DNA from: Megaustenia siamemsis
Taxonomy: Eukaryota; Mollusca; Gastropoda; Stylommatophora; Ariophantidae
DNA length: 64,000 bases
Assembly: GCA_032433765.1 (NCBI GenBank)
Contig: JAVIAB010000102.1
Location: 14,823,730-14,887,729 of the forward strand
Direction of reading: 5' to 3'
Shown in pieces: positions 38,031 through 48,005 of the stretch. Position numbers and translations under genes: made by a program. Positions within the stretch are counted from its first letter, which is position 1, and the number at the start of each line of letters is the position of its first letter. The notes beneath the pieces were generated by a model. It was not told the DNA's origin and ran no database searches. It saw nothing but the letters and a program-made list of their open reading frames with translations.

Positions 38031-39525
38031 GCATCTGATGTGTGTGTTGTCCTTATACTTCAGCTATTGACATCTGATGTGTGTGTTGTCATTATGCTTC
38101 AGATATCGACATCTGATGTGTGTGTTGTCCTTATACTTCAGCTATTGACATCTGATGTGTCCTTTGTCATTATGCTTTAGCTATTGACATCTGATGTGTC
38201 TATTGTCATTATGCTTCAGCTATCGACATCTGATGTGGCTGTTGTCATTATGCTTCAGCTATTGACATTTGATGTGTGGGTTGTCATTATGCTTCAGATA
38301 TTGACACCTGATGTGTGTCTGCTGTCATTATGCTTCAGCTATTGACATCTGATGTGTATGTTGTCATTATGCTTCATCTATTGACATCTGATGTGTCTGT
38401 TGTCATTATACTTCAGCTATTGACATCTGATGTGTCTGTTGTCATTATGCTTTAGCTATTGACATCTGATGGGTCTGTTGTCATTATACTTCAGCTATTG
38501 ACATCTGATGTGTCTGTTGTCATTATGCTTTAGCCATTGACATCTGATGTGTCTGTTGTCATTATGCTTTACCTATTGACATCTGATGTGTCTGTTGTCA
38601 TTATACTTCAGCTATTGACATCTGATGTGTCTATTGTCATTATACTTCAGATATTGAAATCTGATGCGTCTATTCTCATTATACTTCAGATATTGAAATC
38701 TGATGCGTCTATTGTCATTATACTTCAGATATTGACATCTGATGTGTCTATTGTCATTATACTTCAGATATTGAAATATGATGTGTCTATTGTCATTATA
38801 CTTCAGATATTGAAATATGATGTGTCTATTGTCATTATACTTCAGATATTGAAATCTGATGTGTCTGTTGTCATTATACTTCAGATATTGAAATCTGATG
38901 CGTCTATTCTCATTATACTTCAGATATTGAAATCTGATGCGTCTATTCTCATTATACTTCAGATATTGAAATCTGATGCGTCTATTGTCATTATACTTCA
39001 GATATTGACATTTGATGTGTCTGTTGTCATTATACTTCAGATATTGAAATCTGATGTGTCTGTTGTCATTATACTTCAGATATTGAAATATGATGCGTCT
39101 GTTGTAATTATACTTCAGATATTGAAATCTGATGTGTCTGTTGTCATTATACTTCAGATATTGAAATCTGATGCGTCTATTGTCATTATACTTCAGATAT
39201 TGAAATCTGATGCGTCTATTGTCATTATACTTCAGATATTGAAATCTGATGCGTCTATTGTCATTATACTTCAGATATTGAAATCTGATGCGTCTATTGT
39301 CATTATACTTCAGATATTGAAATCTGATGCGGCTATTGTCATTATACTTCAGATCTTGACATCTGATGTGTCTGTTGTCATTATACTTCAGATATTGACA
39401 TCTGATGTGTCTGTTGTCATTATACTTCAGATATTGACATCTGATGTGTCTGTTGTCATTATGCTTCAGATATTGACATCTGATGCGTCTATTGTCATTA
39501 TACTTCTGATATCGACATCTGAACA
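38031..39525. repeat. 39-bp minisatellite, about 38 units
   Basis: Units contain tgacatctgatgtgtctgtt, gtcattatacttcag and ctat or atat. The left third has the ctattgacatctg form and the right two thirds the atattgaaatctg form. Being 13 codons long, it leaves frames of 331 (+) and 313 (-) codons open. Confidence 0.95.
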
Positions 39526-39821
39526 CGGATAATGTTGACAAACTAAGCAGCACGAAGTTTGAGACGCAAGCACAATCAGTTCGCTATGGGAGATAGTGTG
39601 GAGACATTTCTGTACCAGGAAATGTGAGAAATAGGGGCTTATGGAATGTCCCAGAATGATGATTGTTTTCTTGTATAATGAGTCAAAATGTATATGTTTA
39701 ATATAAGGTATTCATCGGTGCTAGACAGAACCAGTTCCGACATATGAAAGAGAATTATGAGCGATAGACAAACACATGAAAAGACGATTACAGCCACGGA
39801 GATAGGATTTCTCAAAAGAAC
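39526..39821. other. No gene recognised
   Basis: Single-copy-looking intron sequence. Confidence 0.5.
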
Positions 39822-40135
39822 TTTTTGACAGTTCCCTGGACAGCTAAAAGACCAGTGAGGACATTCTACAAAAGGACAGCACAAAAAAGGGAGGTTCTAA
39901 AAACATCACAGAGAAACAGTCGACGCTTTGTGGCACATCATGAGAAGAGGAAAGTTAGAATACGTGGTTACAACTGGACAAATACAGGGAAAGAGAGATC
40001 GCGGGCGATAAAAAGAGAGAAGGTACCAGATAACTTTGGGTAATGGTATGGAAAATATTCAATAGCAGAATTGATAAAATACACTGTGAACAGAGAATTG
40101 TGGAAGGATATGATCGCCTACGTCATCTGGTATGT
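39822..40135 (+). mobile_element. Degenerate LINE 3' fragment, PWTAK family
   Basis: ttccctggacagctaaaaga encodes VPWTAKR, as in 26160-26745 and 59025-59375. Downstream, conserved pieces occur in shifting frames (cacatcatgagaagagg; aattgtggaaggatatgatc, which encodes LWKDMI). Confidence 0.75.
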
Positions 40136-40140
40136 AGCAT

Positions 40141-40380
40141 AATGGATTTTGGGACATGTTAAAAGACACAGCAGCCTACTATAAGTAATCTTGGAAGGTA
40201 AAATACAAGGTAAAAGAGGCGCAGGCAGACCAAAACTAACGTGGACGAGTAACATTAAAATATGGACAAGTCAGCCTGCGCCATCAGAGCAAAAGACAGA
40301 GCAGAATGGTGCTCCATGGTAGTCAACCTTGATGATGACTATGATGATGATGATGATGATGATGACTATGATGATGAACA
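40141..40380 (+). mobile_element. LINE 3' end, GHVKRHN family, with GAT-rich tail
   Basis: ttttgggacatgttaaaaga through gagcagaatggtgctcc matches the family 3' end. It finishes in about 50 bp of gatgat/tgatgactatgatga simple repeat, an expanded element tail. It follows directly on the PWTAK-family fragment. Confidence 0.8.
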
Positions 40381-40425
40381 CCGTATTCCCTATACGCCAC
40401 CTGGCGTGATGGGGCTCTTTACTTT
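40381..40425 (+). mobile_element. SINE tail fragment
   Basis: accgtattccctatacgcca and cctggcgtgatggggctctttac match the 3' end of the SINE at 7621-7866. Confidence 0.65.
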
Positions 40426-40477
40426 ATCTGGGCTTGTACTGTCGGGTTGTCATGAATAACAGCTAAACAGCTATGGG

Positions 40478-40710
40478 GGCCTCGGTAGCCGTGTTAGGAA
40501 AACCACCCGACTGGTCTACCGACGTTCGGACAACCCGTGTTCGATTCCCGCTGGGAGCAGTGTGAGTTGTACTCGTGTTTGGAAAACAAAAATACCCCCA
40601 CGGTCGACCCAGCCGTTAGCAGAAATGGGTACCAGGGTATTACCATGGGAAGGTGAGGAATGTCGCCTCGCATCTGAGTTTCGATGCTTGAAGCGACACT
40701 ATACAGAAAT
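40478..40710 (+). mobile_element. tRNA-derived SINE, second family
   Basis: gggggcctcggtagccgtgt is a tRNA-like start and gtgttcgattcccgctggga a strong B box. The body has cgacccagccgttagcagaa followed by atgggtaccagggtatta, which resembles the cacccagcc/gggtacc region of the first SINE family and suggests a shared central domain. Confidence 0.65.
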
Positions 40711-40728
40711 CTCCGAACATTTCTGGAT

Positions 40729-40818
40729 AGGCGGCCGAGTACATATGGGTGTAAACTCGCGTGCTAAGACGCCGGTTCAAGTCTCGTACTTTACCTTTAC
40801 CTTTAACAGCTTAACAGA
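40729..40818 (+). mobile_element. tRNA-like element with (ttacct) tail
   Basis: ggcggccgagtacatatggg is a tRNA Leu/Ser-like 5' end, gccggttcaagtctcgtac fits a B box, and tttacctttacctttaac looks like a simple 3' tail. Probably a short SINE, ending about 60 bases before exon 3. Confidence 0.5.
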
Positions 40819-40879
40819 TCTAGTTAGCGTTAATATTATCATGAGCTACACTTGCATGCAACTCTTCTTCTGTTCGCAG

Positions 40880-41046
40880 ATTGAAATCAGCAAGAAAAGG
40901 GAGTCGGAGATCATCAAATTAAGGAAGGACCTTGAGAACTCGAACGCCCAGTTGGAGCAAACAGAGAGCAGCTTGAGGAAACGACACCAGGACGCGGTCA
41001 ATGACCTCTCTGATCAAATCGAGCATTTACAAAAACAGAAGATTAG
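40880..41046 (+). CDS. Myosin heavy chain tail exon 3 of 7 visible
   Basis: A 167-base exon; the acceptor is ttctgttcgcag and the donor ag|gtaatc. It enters in phase 0 and leaves with two bases (AG) of an Arg codon. It reads [40 protein letters not shown], then [15 protein letters not shown](R). The IExxKKREsE...LR(K/R)DLE...LRK(R/K)HxDAvN...DQI(E/D)xLQK run is the best diagnostic block for muscle-type myosin II rods. Confidence 0.92.
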
Positions 41047-41261
41047 GTAATCAACGAAATACGAAGCTACGACAAATTAATACATATTTAGAATTGAAGA
41101 TTTGAAAAGTAGGTAGAAAAGTAACAAAAAGTTCATCTTAAACTGACACTTTCTTCTTCGATTCGTCCTCTTCTTACGTCTTTCTTTCTTTCTTTCTTTC
41201 CTTTTGAACGTCAAGAGGGAAAAATGTGAACATATTTAAATTTAAAAGTTTTATTACCTTA

Positions 41262-42335
41262 GACAAGTAGAATTGTGTGACAAGTAGGATTGTGTGACAA
41301 GTAGGATTGTATGACAAGTAGGATTGTGTGACAAGTAGGATTGTGTGACAAGTAGGATTGTGATAAGTAGGATTGGGACAAGTAGGATTGTGTAACAAGT
41401 AGGATTGTGACAAGTAGAATTATGTGACAAGTAGGATTGTGTGACAAGTAGGATTGTATGACAAGTAGGATTGTGTGACAAGTAGGATTGTGTGACAAGT
41501 AGGATTGTGAAATGTAGGATTGTGATAAGTAGGATTGGGACAAGTAGGATTGTGTAACAAGTAGGATTGTGACAAGTAGAATTATGTGACAAGTAGGATT
41601 GTGTGACAAGTAGGATTGTGTGACAAGTAGGTTTGTGTAACAAGTAGGATTGTGTAACAAGTAGGATTATGAGATTGTGTAACAAGTAGGATTGTGTGAC
41701 AAGTAGGATTGTATCACAAGTAGGATTGTGTAACAAGTAGGATTATGACAAGTAGGATTGTATGACAAGTAGGATTGTGTGACAAGTAGGATTGTGTGAC
41801 AAGTATGGTTATGTAACATGTAGGATTGTGTGACAAGTAGGATTGTGACAAGTAGGATTATGACAAGTAGGATTGTGTGACAAGTATGGTTATGTAACAT
41901 GTAGGATTGTGTGACAAGTAGGATTGTGACAAGTAGGATTGTGACAAGTAGGATTGTGTGACAAGTAGAACTGTGTGACAAATAGGATTGTGTGACAAGT
42001 CGGATTGTGTAACAAGTAGGATTTTATGATAAGTAGGATTGTGTGACACGTAGGATTGTGACAAGTAGGATTGTGGCACGTAGAATTGTGACAAATAGGA
42101 TTGTGTGACAAGTAGGATTGTGAAATGTAGGATTGTGATAAGTAGGATTGGGACAAGTAGGATTGTGTAACAAGTAGGATTGTGACAAGTAGAATTATGT
42201 GACAAGTAGGATTGTGTGACAAGTAGGATTGTGTAACAAGTAGAACTGTGTGACAAATAGGATTGTGGGACAAGTAGGATTGTGTAACAAGTAAGATTGT
42301 GTAACAGGTACGATTGTGACAAGTAGGATTGTAAG
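41262..42335. repeat. 17-bp minisatellite, about 62 units
   Basis: Units of caagtaggattgtgtga with short variants lacking TGTGA (caagtaggattgtga). Minus-strand frames up to 179 codons (SYLSHNPTC-type) are repeat products. Confidence 0.95.
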
Positions 42336-42904
42336 CCTATCAAAGTCAAAGTTTTCATCTCATGAATCAAATCTTTTCGTTGCCCGGATCTGCCCATCTA
42401 GCACAGACACAATCAAGCATGAGAGAAGCTGTGTAAGGAAACAGTAGACAACCTAGAACATGATTGTAGCGCCTAACTAACCATGATTGCTTGCTACCAA
42501 ACGTCTGTCGAGACGAAGGTACACGTCTCCGGCCACGTCAATAGCATGTGGAGAATGTAGTACAAACGTGAACTGTGACCACCAGCACATTCATTAATGA
42601 CGTGGTCAGCACAACGCCATAGAAAAAAGTCTCTAGTGGACTATTACCAAAGTGATAAAACAATAGAGACACGGGTATGATTAAAGTTTTACATGGAAAA
42701 TAAAGGACATAAAACAAGTCGACGTTTCTACACGGTAAGTGCACTCTGTGGGAAAATAAAACAAAACAACAATAGAAATAGACAGTTGACAAAATGAATT
42801 AATTTTAAAAACTAATTAAACACATTTTTAAAAATGTTATACTTGTCCAGGTGCAAAAGACTGGCCACAGAACAGAGTAGCACGAAATAGACTGGAAGCT
42901 AACA
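42336..42904. other. Intron sequence; small LINE terminal match
   Basis: About 42475-42515 (catgattgcttgctacc, acgtctgtcgagacg) resembles the extreme 3' end of the zinc-finger LINE family seen at 42905 and 56340. Otherwise nothing is recognised. Confidence 0.45.
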
Positions 42905-43740
42905 ATAGTAGCCTTTTGTCGTCTTGACAGACGGTTGGTAGCAATCATGATAAGTCAGTAGTTTGGTCAAACATTTCGTGTCTTATTCTGGGTGCTGCTT
43001 GCTGAACAGCTTCTCTCGTGGCTGAATCTGCCAATATTGGACAGACAGATCCATCCACAGAACGAACAAGATGTATTCGTGGTGCCTGGCCTTGTCTCCT
43101 TTCTCCTCCGCCTTTTATCTTCTGAATTTGATGTCAGCACTGCCTCTGTGTTGTTGCTATGCTATTTTTTAAATGTTTGTTCCCCATGTGCTAAGATCCG
43201 CAGCCAGATTTTCCCAGTTTCTTTCACTGATAGAGAATTCCCTCAACGGAAGCCTGGCAAACATCCTTATATCGCAACACGCGTCTGCCCTTTGGTCTCT
43301 TTCCGTCCTTTAGTTCACCATACAATATTTGTTTGGGAATACGATTGTTTGCCATTCTTCCTACATGGCCCAGCCACCTCAGTCTACGACTCTTGTTGCC
43401 ATGAGGGATGGGAGTTTGGCTCGTTGTAGGACATTAGAGTTGGTTCCTTTGTCCTGTCATTTGATGTTCATAATCTTTTTAAGACAACGTACATGAAAGC
43501 TGTTTAACCTTTCCCCCTGCCCTACATAGGTAGCCCAAGTTTCTGATCCGTATAGAAGTGTACTAAGCACACAACTTTGGTAAATTTTAATCTTTGTCCT
43601 GAGTATTAATTTAGTGTTGGTCCATGATCTATCTTTCAGTTTACCAAACGTGGAAGATGCCGTTCCAATTAGATAATTTATTTCGTCTTCACGGTAGACA
43701 GTGTTTGTGATCTGTAAAATATAATATAATTGGTTCAAAT
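42905..43740 (-). mobile_element. LINE 3' region with C-terminal CxxC...H finger, minus strand
   Basis: On the minus strand 43738-43457 gives a clean RT segment: KLILRTKIKIYQSCVLSTLL, then YGSETWATY, then LNSFHVRCLKKIMNIKW. Further 3', after frameshifts, the region near 43085-43000 encodes SCSFCGWICLSNIGRFSHER, a C-x2-C...H zinc-finger-like C-terminus known from some LINE ORFs. The opposite-strand 145-codon frame at 42992-43429 is its shadow. A related + strand copy is at 56340-57190. Confidence 0.85.
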
Positions 43741-43851
43741 ACTGAATTAGACATATGTTATTTTCCTTCGTTCCTGCACATTTTTTTCCGAGCGATGTTT
43801 TATTATTTGGATACCAATGATAGTCATCATTGATGTTTGACTACAGATTCC

Positions 43852-44190
43852 TGTCTATGTGTATAAAGATGACTGTCTATGTGTATAAAGATGGCTGTCT
43901 ATGTGTATAAAGATGGCTGTCTATGTGTATAAAGATGGCTGTCTATGTGTATAAAGATGGCTGTCTATGTGTATAAAGATGGCTGTCTATGTGTATAAAG
44001 ATGGCTGTCTATGTGTATAAAGATGGCTGTCTATGTGTATAAAGATGGATGTCTATGTGTATAAAGATAGCTGTCTATGTGTATAAAGATGGCTGTCTAT
44101 GTGTATAAAGATGACTGTCTATGTGTATAAAGATGGATGTTTATGTGTATAAAGATGGCTGTCTATAAAGATGGCTGTCTATAAAGATAG
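43852..44190. repeat. 22-bp minisatellite, about 15 units
   Basis: Units of gtgtataaagatggctgtct plus AT, with ggatgt and agctgt variants and two shortened units at the right end. Confidence 0.95.
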
Positions 44191-44479
44191 CTGTGGTTAA
44201 ACATCTTATACTTTATGATTTGTGTGTGTGTTGGAATTATTATTTTTGTGTGAAAATTATAACTCTTGTAATGATGAGTTACCCACCTTCAATTTACCAC
44301 TTGAAGACCTTAAGCTCTCTTCTTGTCTATTCATGAATTCAGTTTGGTAGCACGTGGGAGCGTTCCCATACCCGTCCACCGCCCGTCCATCTCCAAGCGT
44401 AGATTGTTTCCTGGGTGTGTTGGTTGAGACATTTCCTTTTCCCAGCATGCACTCCACATCGACCAGACCCCTTTGAGAG

Positions 44480-44830
44480 CTCTAGACCCATCATCATCGA
44501 GTGCAGTCTCCGCATCGAAGGTTGGCTACCATGGAGCGCCATTCCACTCTGTCGCTTGCTTTGATAGTGCAGATTGTCATAGGTTAATTTGTCAATCTTT
44601 TGATGTTACTCGTCCATGTTAGTCTTGGTCTGCCTCTGTCCCTTTTACCTTGTATTTTCCCTTCCAATATTACTTTTATTAGGTTGTTGTGTCTTTTAAC
44701 ATGGCCCAAAAAATTCATTTGTCTTGTTCTAATTGCGTTTAGTAGCTCTCTTTTCATTTTTAGTTATGTTAAGACTTCATCGTTTCTTTTCTTTTCTTTC
44801 CATCCAATTCTACCTATTCTTCTATAAACA
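44480..44830 (-). mobile_element. LINE 3' end, GHVKRHN family, minus strand
   Basis: It begins at the + coordinate side with catcatcatcgagtgcagtc (the reverse of the GAT tail) and continues through ggttggctaccatggagcgc and cttttaacatggcccaaa. It ends about 120 bases before exon 4. Confidence 0.85.
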
Positions 44831-44953
44831 CACATTTCAAAAGCTAGACCCATCAGTCTTTCAATAAAGAATCCTTGTCCTACTCATTCCGTTCTTTACT
44901 TTGAAATATTCAACTTTTTTGGCGATCATAAAATGTGTCTCTTTTTATCTCAG

Positions 44954-45032
44954 AATTGAGAAGGAGAAGCAGACACTTGTGGTTGAGCTCGATGGCATCT
45001 CCGGCCAGCTGGACCAACTCAGCAAAGCCAAG
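44954..45032 (+). CDS. Myosin heavy chain tail exon 4 of 7 visible
   Basis: A 79-base exon; the acceptor is cttttttatctcag-like (tctttttatctcag). The first base completes the Arg codon split at 41046, then it reads IEKEKQTLVVELDGISGQLD, QLSKAK, ending in phase 0. The donor AAG|GTGAGT is the first of a series of identical donors, because a 28-bp minisatellite starts at the very first intron base. IEKEK...ELD aligns gaplessly with the myosin LEK(D/E)K...E(M/L)DDL segment. Confidence 0.9.
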
Positions 45033-45484
45033 GTGAGTTTGACGAGTAGAACAGAAGAGGGTGAGTTTGACGAGTAGAACAGAAGAAGGTGAGTTTGACG
45101 AGTAGAACAGAGCAAGGTGAATTTAACGAGTAGAACAGAGCAAGGTGAGTTTGACGAGTAGAACAGAGCATGGTGAGTTTGACGAGTAGAACAGAGCAAG
45201 GTGAGTTTGACGAGTAGAACAGAGCAAGGTGAGTTTGACGAGTAGAACAGAGCAAGGTGAGTTTGACGAGTAGAACAGAAGAAGGTGAGTTTAACGAGTA
45301 GAACAGAGCAAGGTGAGTTTGACGAGTAGAACAGAAGAAGGTGAGTTTGACGAGTAGAACAGAGCAAGGTGAGTTTGACGAGTAGAACAGAGCATGGTGA
45401 GTTTGACGAGTAGAACAGAGCAAGGTGAGTTTGACGAGTAGAACAGAACAAGGTGAGTTTGACGAGTAGAACAGAGCAAGGTGA
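45033..45484 (+). repeat. 28-bp minisatellite carrying the exon 4 splice donor, 16 units
   Basis: The array starts exactly at the GT of the exon 4 donor. Units are 28 bases: gtgagtttgacgagtagaac followed by AGAGCAAG (or AGAAGAAG). Fifteen units begin GTGAGT, unit 4 (45117) begins GTGAAT, and a 17th GTGA at 45481 leads into unique sequence. Most units therefore end AAG|GTGAGT, the same as the real exon end. Minus-strand open frames here are repeat products. Confidence 0.95.
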
Positions 45485-45724
45485 CACAATGAGGTTGATT
45501 CACGGTTTGAACATTCAGACATAACACGTTGAGGGCTAGTGCTATTTCGTCTTGGTTATTGTTTACAATTATGTACAAACACATTCTGTATCAGGTCTAC
45601 GTTTCATTAACAACATCGTTTTTACGATAGCGGCTTGTTAAACCTCTGATCAACGGTTCTATACCAAGCCGGAGAAAAAAATAATTCCTCCATTTTGGAA
45701 ACAACCGGAAACTTTATAAAAGAC
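45485..45724. other. No gene recognised
   Basis: Single-copy-looking intron sequence. Confidence 0.5.
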
Positions 45725-46375
45725 TAAAGTCATGAAAAGTTTAATTCCAACAAGTGACAAAATATACATGGAAAACAAACCAGTAGAAGAGATCGATCAC
45801 TTTATCTATCTTGGAAGTCACATTGATCGAGAAGGGGATACGAGCAAAGAAATTAGAATCAGACTGGCTAAAGCAGCAATGTCTTTCAGAAGCCTTGAAA
45901 AGTTGTGGAAATCAAAACTCATTAGCACAAACACAAAACTTAGGCTATTCAAATCAAATGTACTATCAACCCTTACGTATGCGTGTGAAAGCTGGAAAAC
46001 AACAAGAGATATAGAAACAAAATTGAACGCATTCGAAAATAAATGTCTAAGGAAAATACTTGGTATAGAATGGAACGAATTCAAAACAAACGAGGAAATT
46101 AGAGAAATCGCCAATCAACCACTAATATCTTCAGTAATAAAGAAAAGACGATGGTCATACGTTGGACATGTGATGAGAAGAGATAATAATCGAATAGCAA
46201 AGCAAGCCCTCATGTGGGAAACAACAGGTAAAAGAAAAAGAGGAAGACCCAGGGAGACACTGAGAAGAACATTGATGAGAGAGGCAAGAGCAGCAGGAAT
46301 CGGCTCCCTCAATGAGATAGAACTGCTTGCACAGAACAGAGACAGATGGCGAGATTTGATAAAATATCTTTAAAA
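45725..46375 (+). mobile_element. LINE reverse transcriptase C-terminal region, uninterrupted frame
   Basis: The frame at 45732-46373 (213 codons) is intact. It reads EEIDHFIYLGSHIDREGD, then KLRLFKSNVLSTLTYACESW, then LNAFENKCLRKILGIEW, then SYVGHVMRRDNNRIAKQALM, then the GKRKRGRPRETLRRTL motif, and a WRDLIKYL end before the stop. These are the post-catalytic thumb and C-terminus of an RTE/Jockey-like non-LTR element (clade not certain). The catalytic palm with its FADD-type motif is missing, so it is 5'-truncated. The open frame suggests a fairly young insertion. Confidence 0.9.
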
Positions 46376-46579
46376 GAAAACTGCTAGAACAAAAATTCAT
46401 ATAGGAGAAGGTGTATCTTGGTCTACGCCCTATGGGCCGGTTACGGCTCGAAAGGTCAATAGATAGATGTACAAACATCGTATTCCCTGTCAATAAAAGG
46501 ATGCCCGCCAGTGGTTCATGCCCTCTGCTACGATTATCCGACAGATCAGGGAGGGTACTGAAGTGTCGTTATCGAGGAT

Positions 46580-46628
<49 letters not shown>
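46580..46628 (+). repeat. 49-base poly(G) run
   Basis: Uninterrupted G from 46580 to 46628 on the sense strand of the myosin intron, after cgaggat. It can fold as G-quadruplex; length may be inexact because homopolymers sequence poorly. Confidence 0.85.
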
Positions 46629-46640
46629 CGTTTCCTTTGC

Positions 46641-46815
46641 AGAACGTTACATCCATGACAAGCCGTCTGAAATAACATTTGTCTCTAGCCAGATCTCCCA
46701 CAGAACATTACATCCATGACAAGCCGTCTGAAATAACATTTGTCTCTAGTCAGATCTCCCACACAACGTTGCACTCGTCACAGTCGGCCTGACAGAACAT
46801 CTGTCTCTAGTCAGA
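46641..46815. repeat. ~60-bp tandem repeat, about 3 units
   Basis: Units contain gaacgttacatccatgacaa, gccgtctgaaataacatttg and tctctagccagatctcccac. The third unit is diverged. Confidence 0.85.
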
Positions 46816-46936
46816 TCTCTCAAGTCCTCTGTTGTGATGTCGAGGGTCTCTTTGATATCTTGAAACCATCTTCTCCTTGGTCTCCCCCTGTCTCGCCTAC
46901 CTGGAAGCAAGCTCTCCATTACTCTAGTATTGGGTT

Positions 46937-47432
46937 ACACCCTGACACTAAATGACGTAGAGCTGTATTAAATATCGTCATCTGTAAGCGGACAAGGGGG
47001 CGGTTCTACCCTGACACTAAATGACGTAGAGCTGTGTTAAATATCGTCATCTGTAAGCGGACAAGGGGGCGGTTCTACCCTGACACTAAATGACGTAGAG
47101 CTGTGTTAAATATCGTCATCTGTAAGCGGACAAGGGGGCGGTTCTACCCTGACACTAAATGACGTAGAGCTGTGTTAAATATCGTCATCTGTAAGCGGAC
47201 AAGGGGGCGGTTCTACCCTGACACTAAATGACGTAGAGCTGTGTTAAATATCGTCATCTGTAAGCGGACAAGGGGGCGGTTCTACCCTGACACTAAATGA
47301 CGTAGAGCTGTGTCAGATATCGTCATCTGTAAGCGGACAAGGGGGCGGTTCTACCCTGACACTAAATGACGTAGAGCTGCGTCAGATATCGTCATCTGTA
47401 AGCGGACAAGGAGACGGTTCTACCCTGAGAAA
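46937..47432. repeat. 69-bp minisatellite with repeated TGACGTA, 7 units
   Basis: Units contain ctgtaagcggacaagggggc, ggttctaccctgacactaaa and tgacgtagagctgtgttaaa. Every unit holds TGACGTAG, a CREB/ATF-like site, so seven such sites lie at 69-bp spacing. Confidence 0.9.
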
Positions 47433-47477
47433 TTACGTCTGTACCTGAACCCTGTATGAGTATCCTGACTACAATCA

Positions 47478-47825
47478 ATCATCATCATCGAGTGCCGTCT
47501 CCGCAACGAAGGTTGGCTACCATGGAGCGCCATTCCGCTCTATCTCTTGCTTTGATGGTGCAGGTTGTCATAGACTGATTTGTCCATCTTTTGATGTTAC
47601 TCGTCCATGTTAGTCTTGGTCTGCCTCTGCCTCTTCTATCTTGTATTTTCCCCTCCAGGATCACTTTCTGTAGGCTGTTGTGTCTTTTAACATGGCCCAA
47701 AAATCGCATTTGTCTTGTTTGAATTGTGCTTAGTAGTTCTCTTTTCATGTTTAGTTGTTTTAAGACTTCATCGTTTGTTTTCTTTTCCTTCCATCCAATT
47801 CTACCTATTCTTCTATATATCCACA
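47478..47825 (-). mobile_element. LINE 3' end, GHVKRHN family, minus strand
   Basis: The minus frame 47748-47485 (87 codons) reads RQMRFLGHVKRHNSLQKVIL, then RRGRGRPRLTWTSNIKRW, then RDRAEWRSMVANLRC, and ends GDGTR with a (GAT) tail at 47478-47490. Upstream codons (KRIGWKEKKTNDEV-like) are broken by substitutions. Confidence 0.9.
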
Positions 47826-48005
47826 GTCAATGCTATGTTCGAAATCATCATCGAGAATCATCCCTGCTGGACTAGATGATAATTTATCTATACAACATTC
47901 TATTATCACTACAGTTGTTTATGGACTTTTTTATATTGAATTCCTGCTAAACCGTTCTCTTCAATTCTCGTGTATCTTCTCTGTTTCCCTCAATATCTAC
48001 TTTCT

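Noticed and set aside
38537..39553. 331-codon and 313-codon frames on opposite strands
   Set aside because: 39-bp unit equals 13 codons; repeat artefact.
42992..43429. 145-codon + strand frame (and 150-codon minus frame at 56709-57161) that resemble each other
   Set aside because: They are antisense shadows of the same LINE family in opposite orientations; similarity reflects the transposon, not a gene.
45732..46373. Host gene with a 213-codon intact frame
   Set aside because: Sequence is clearly the C-terminal part of a LINE reverse transcriptase lacking its catalytic core.
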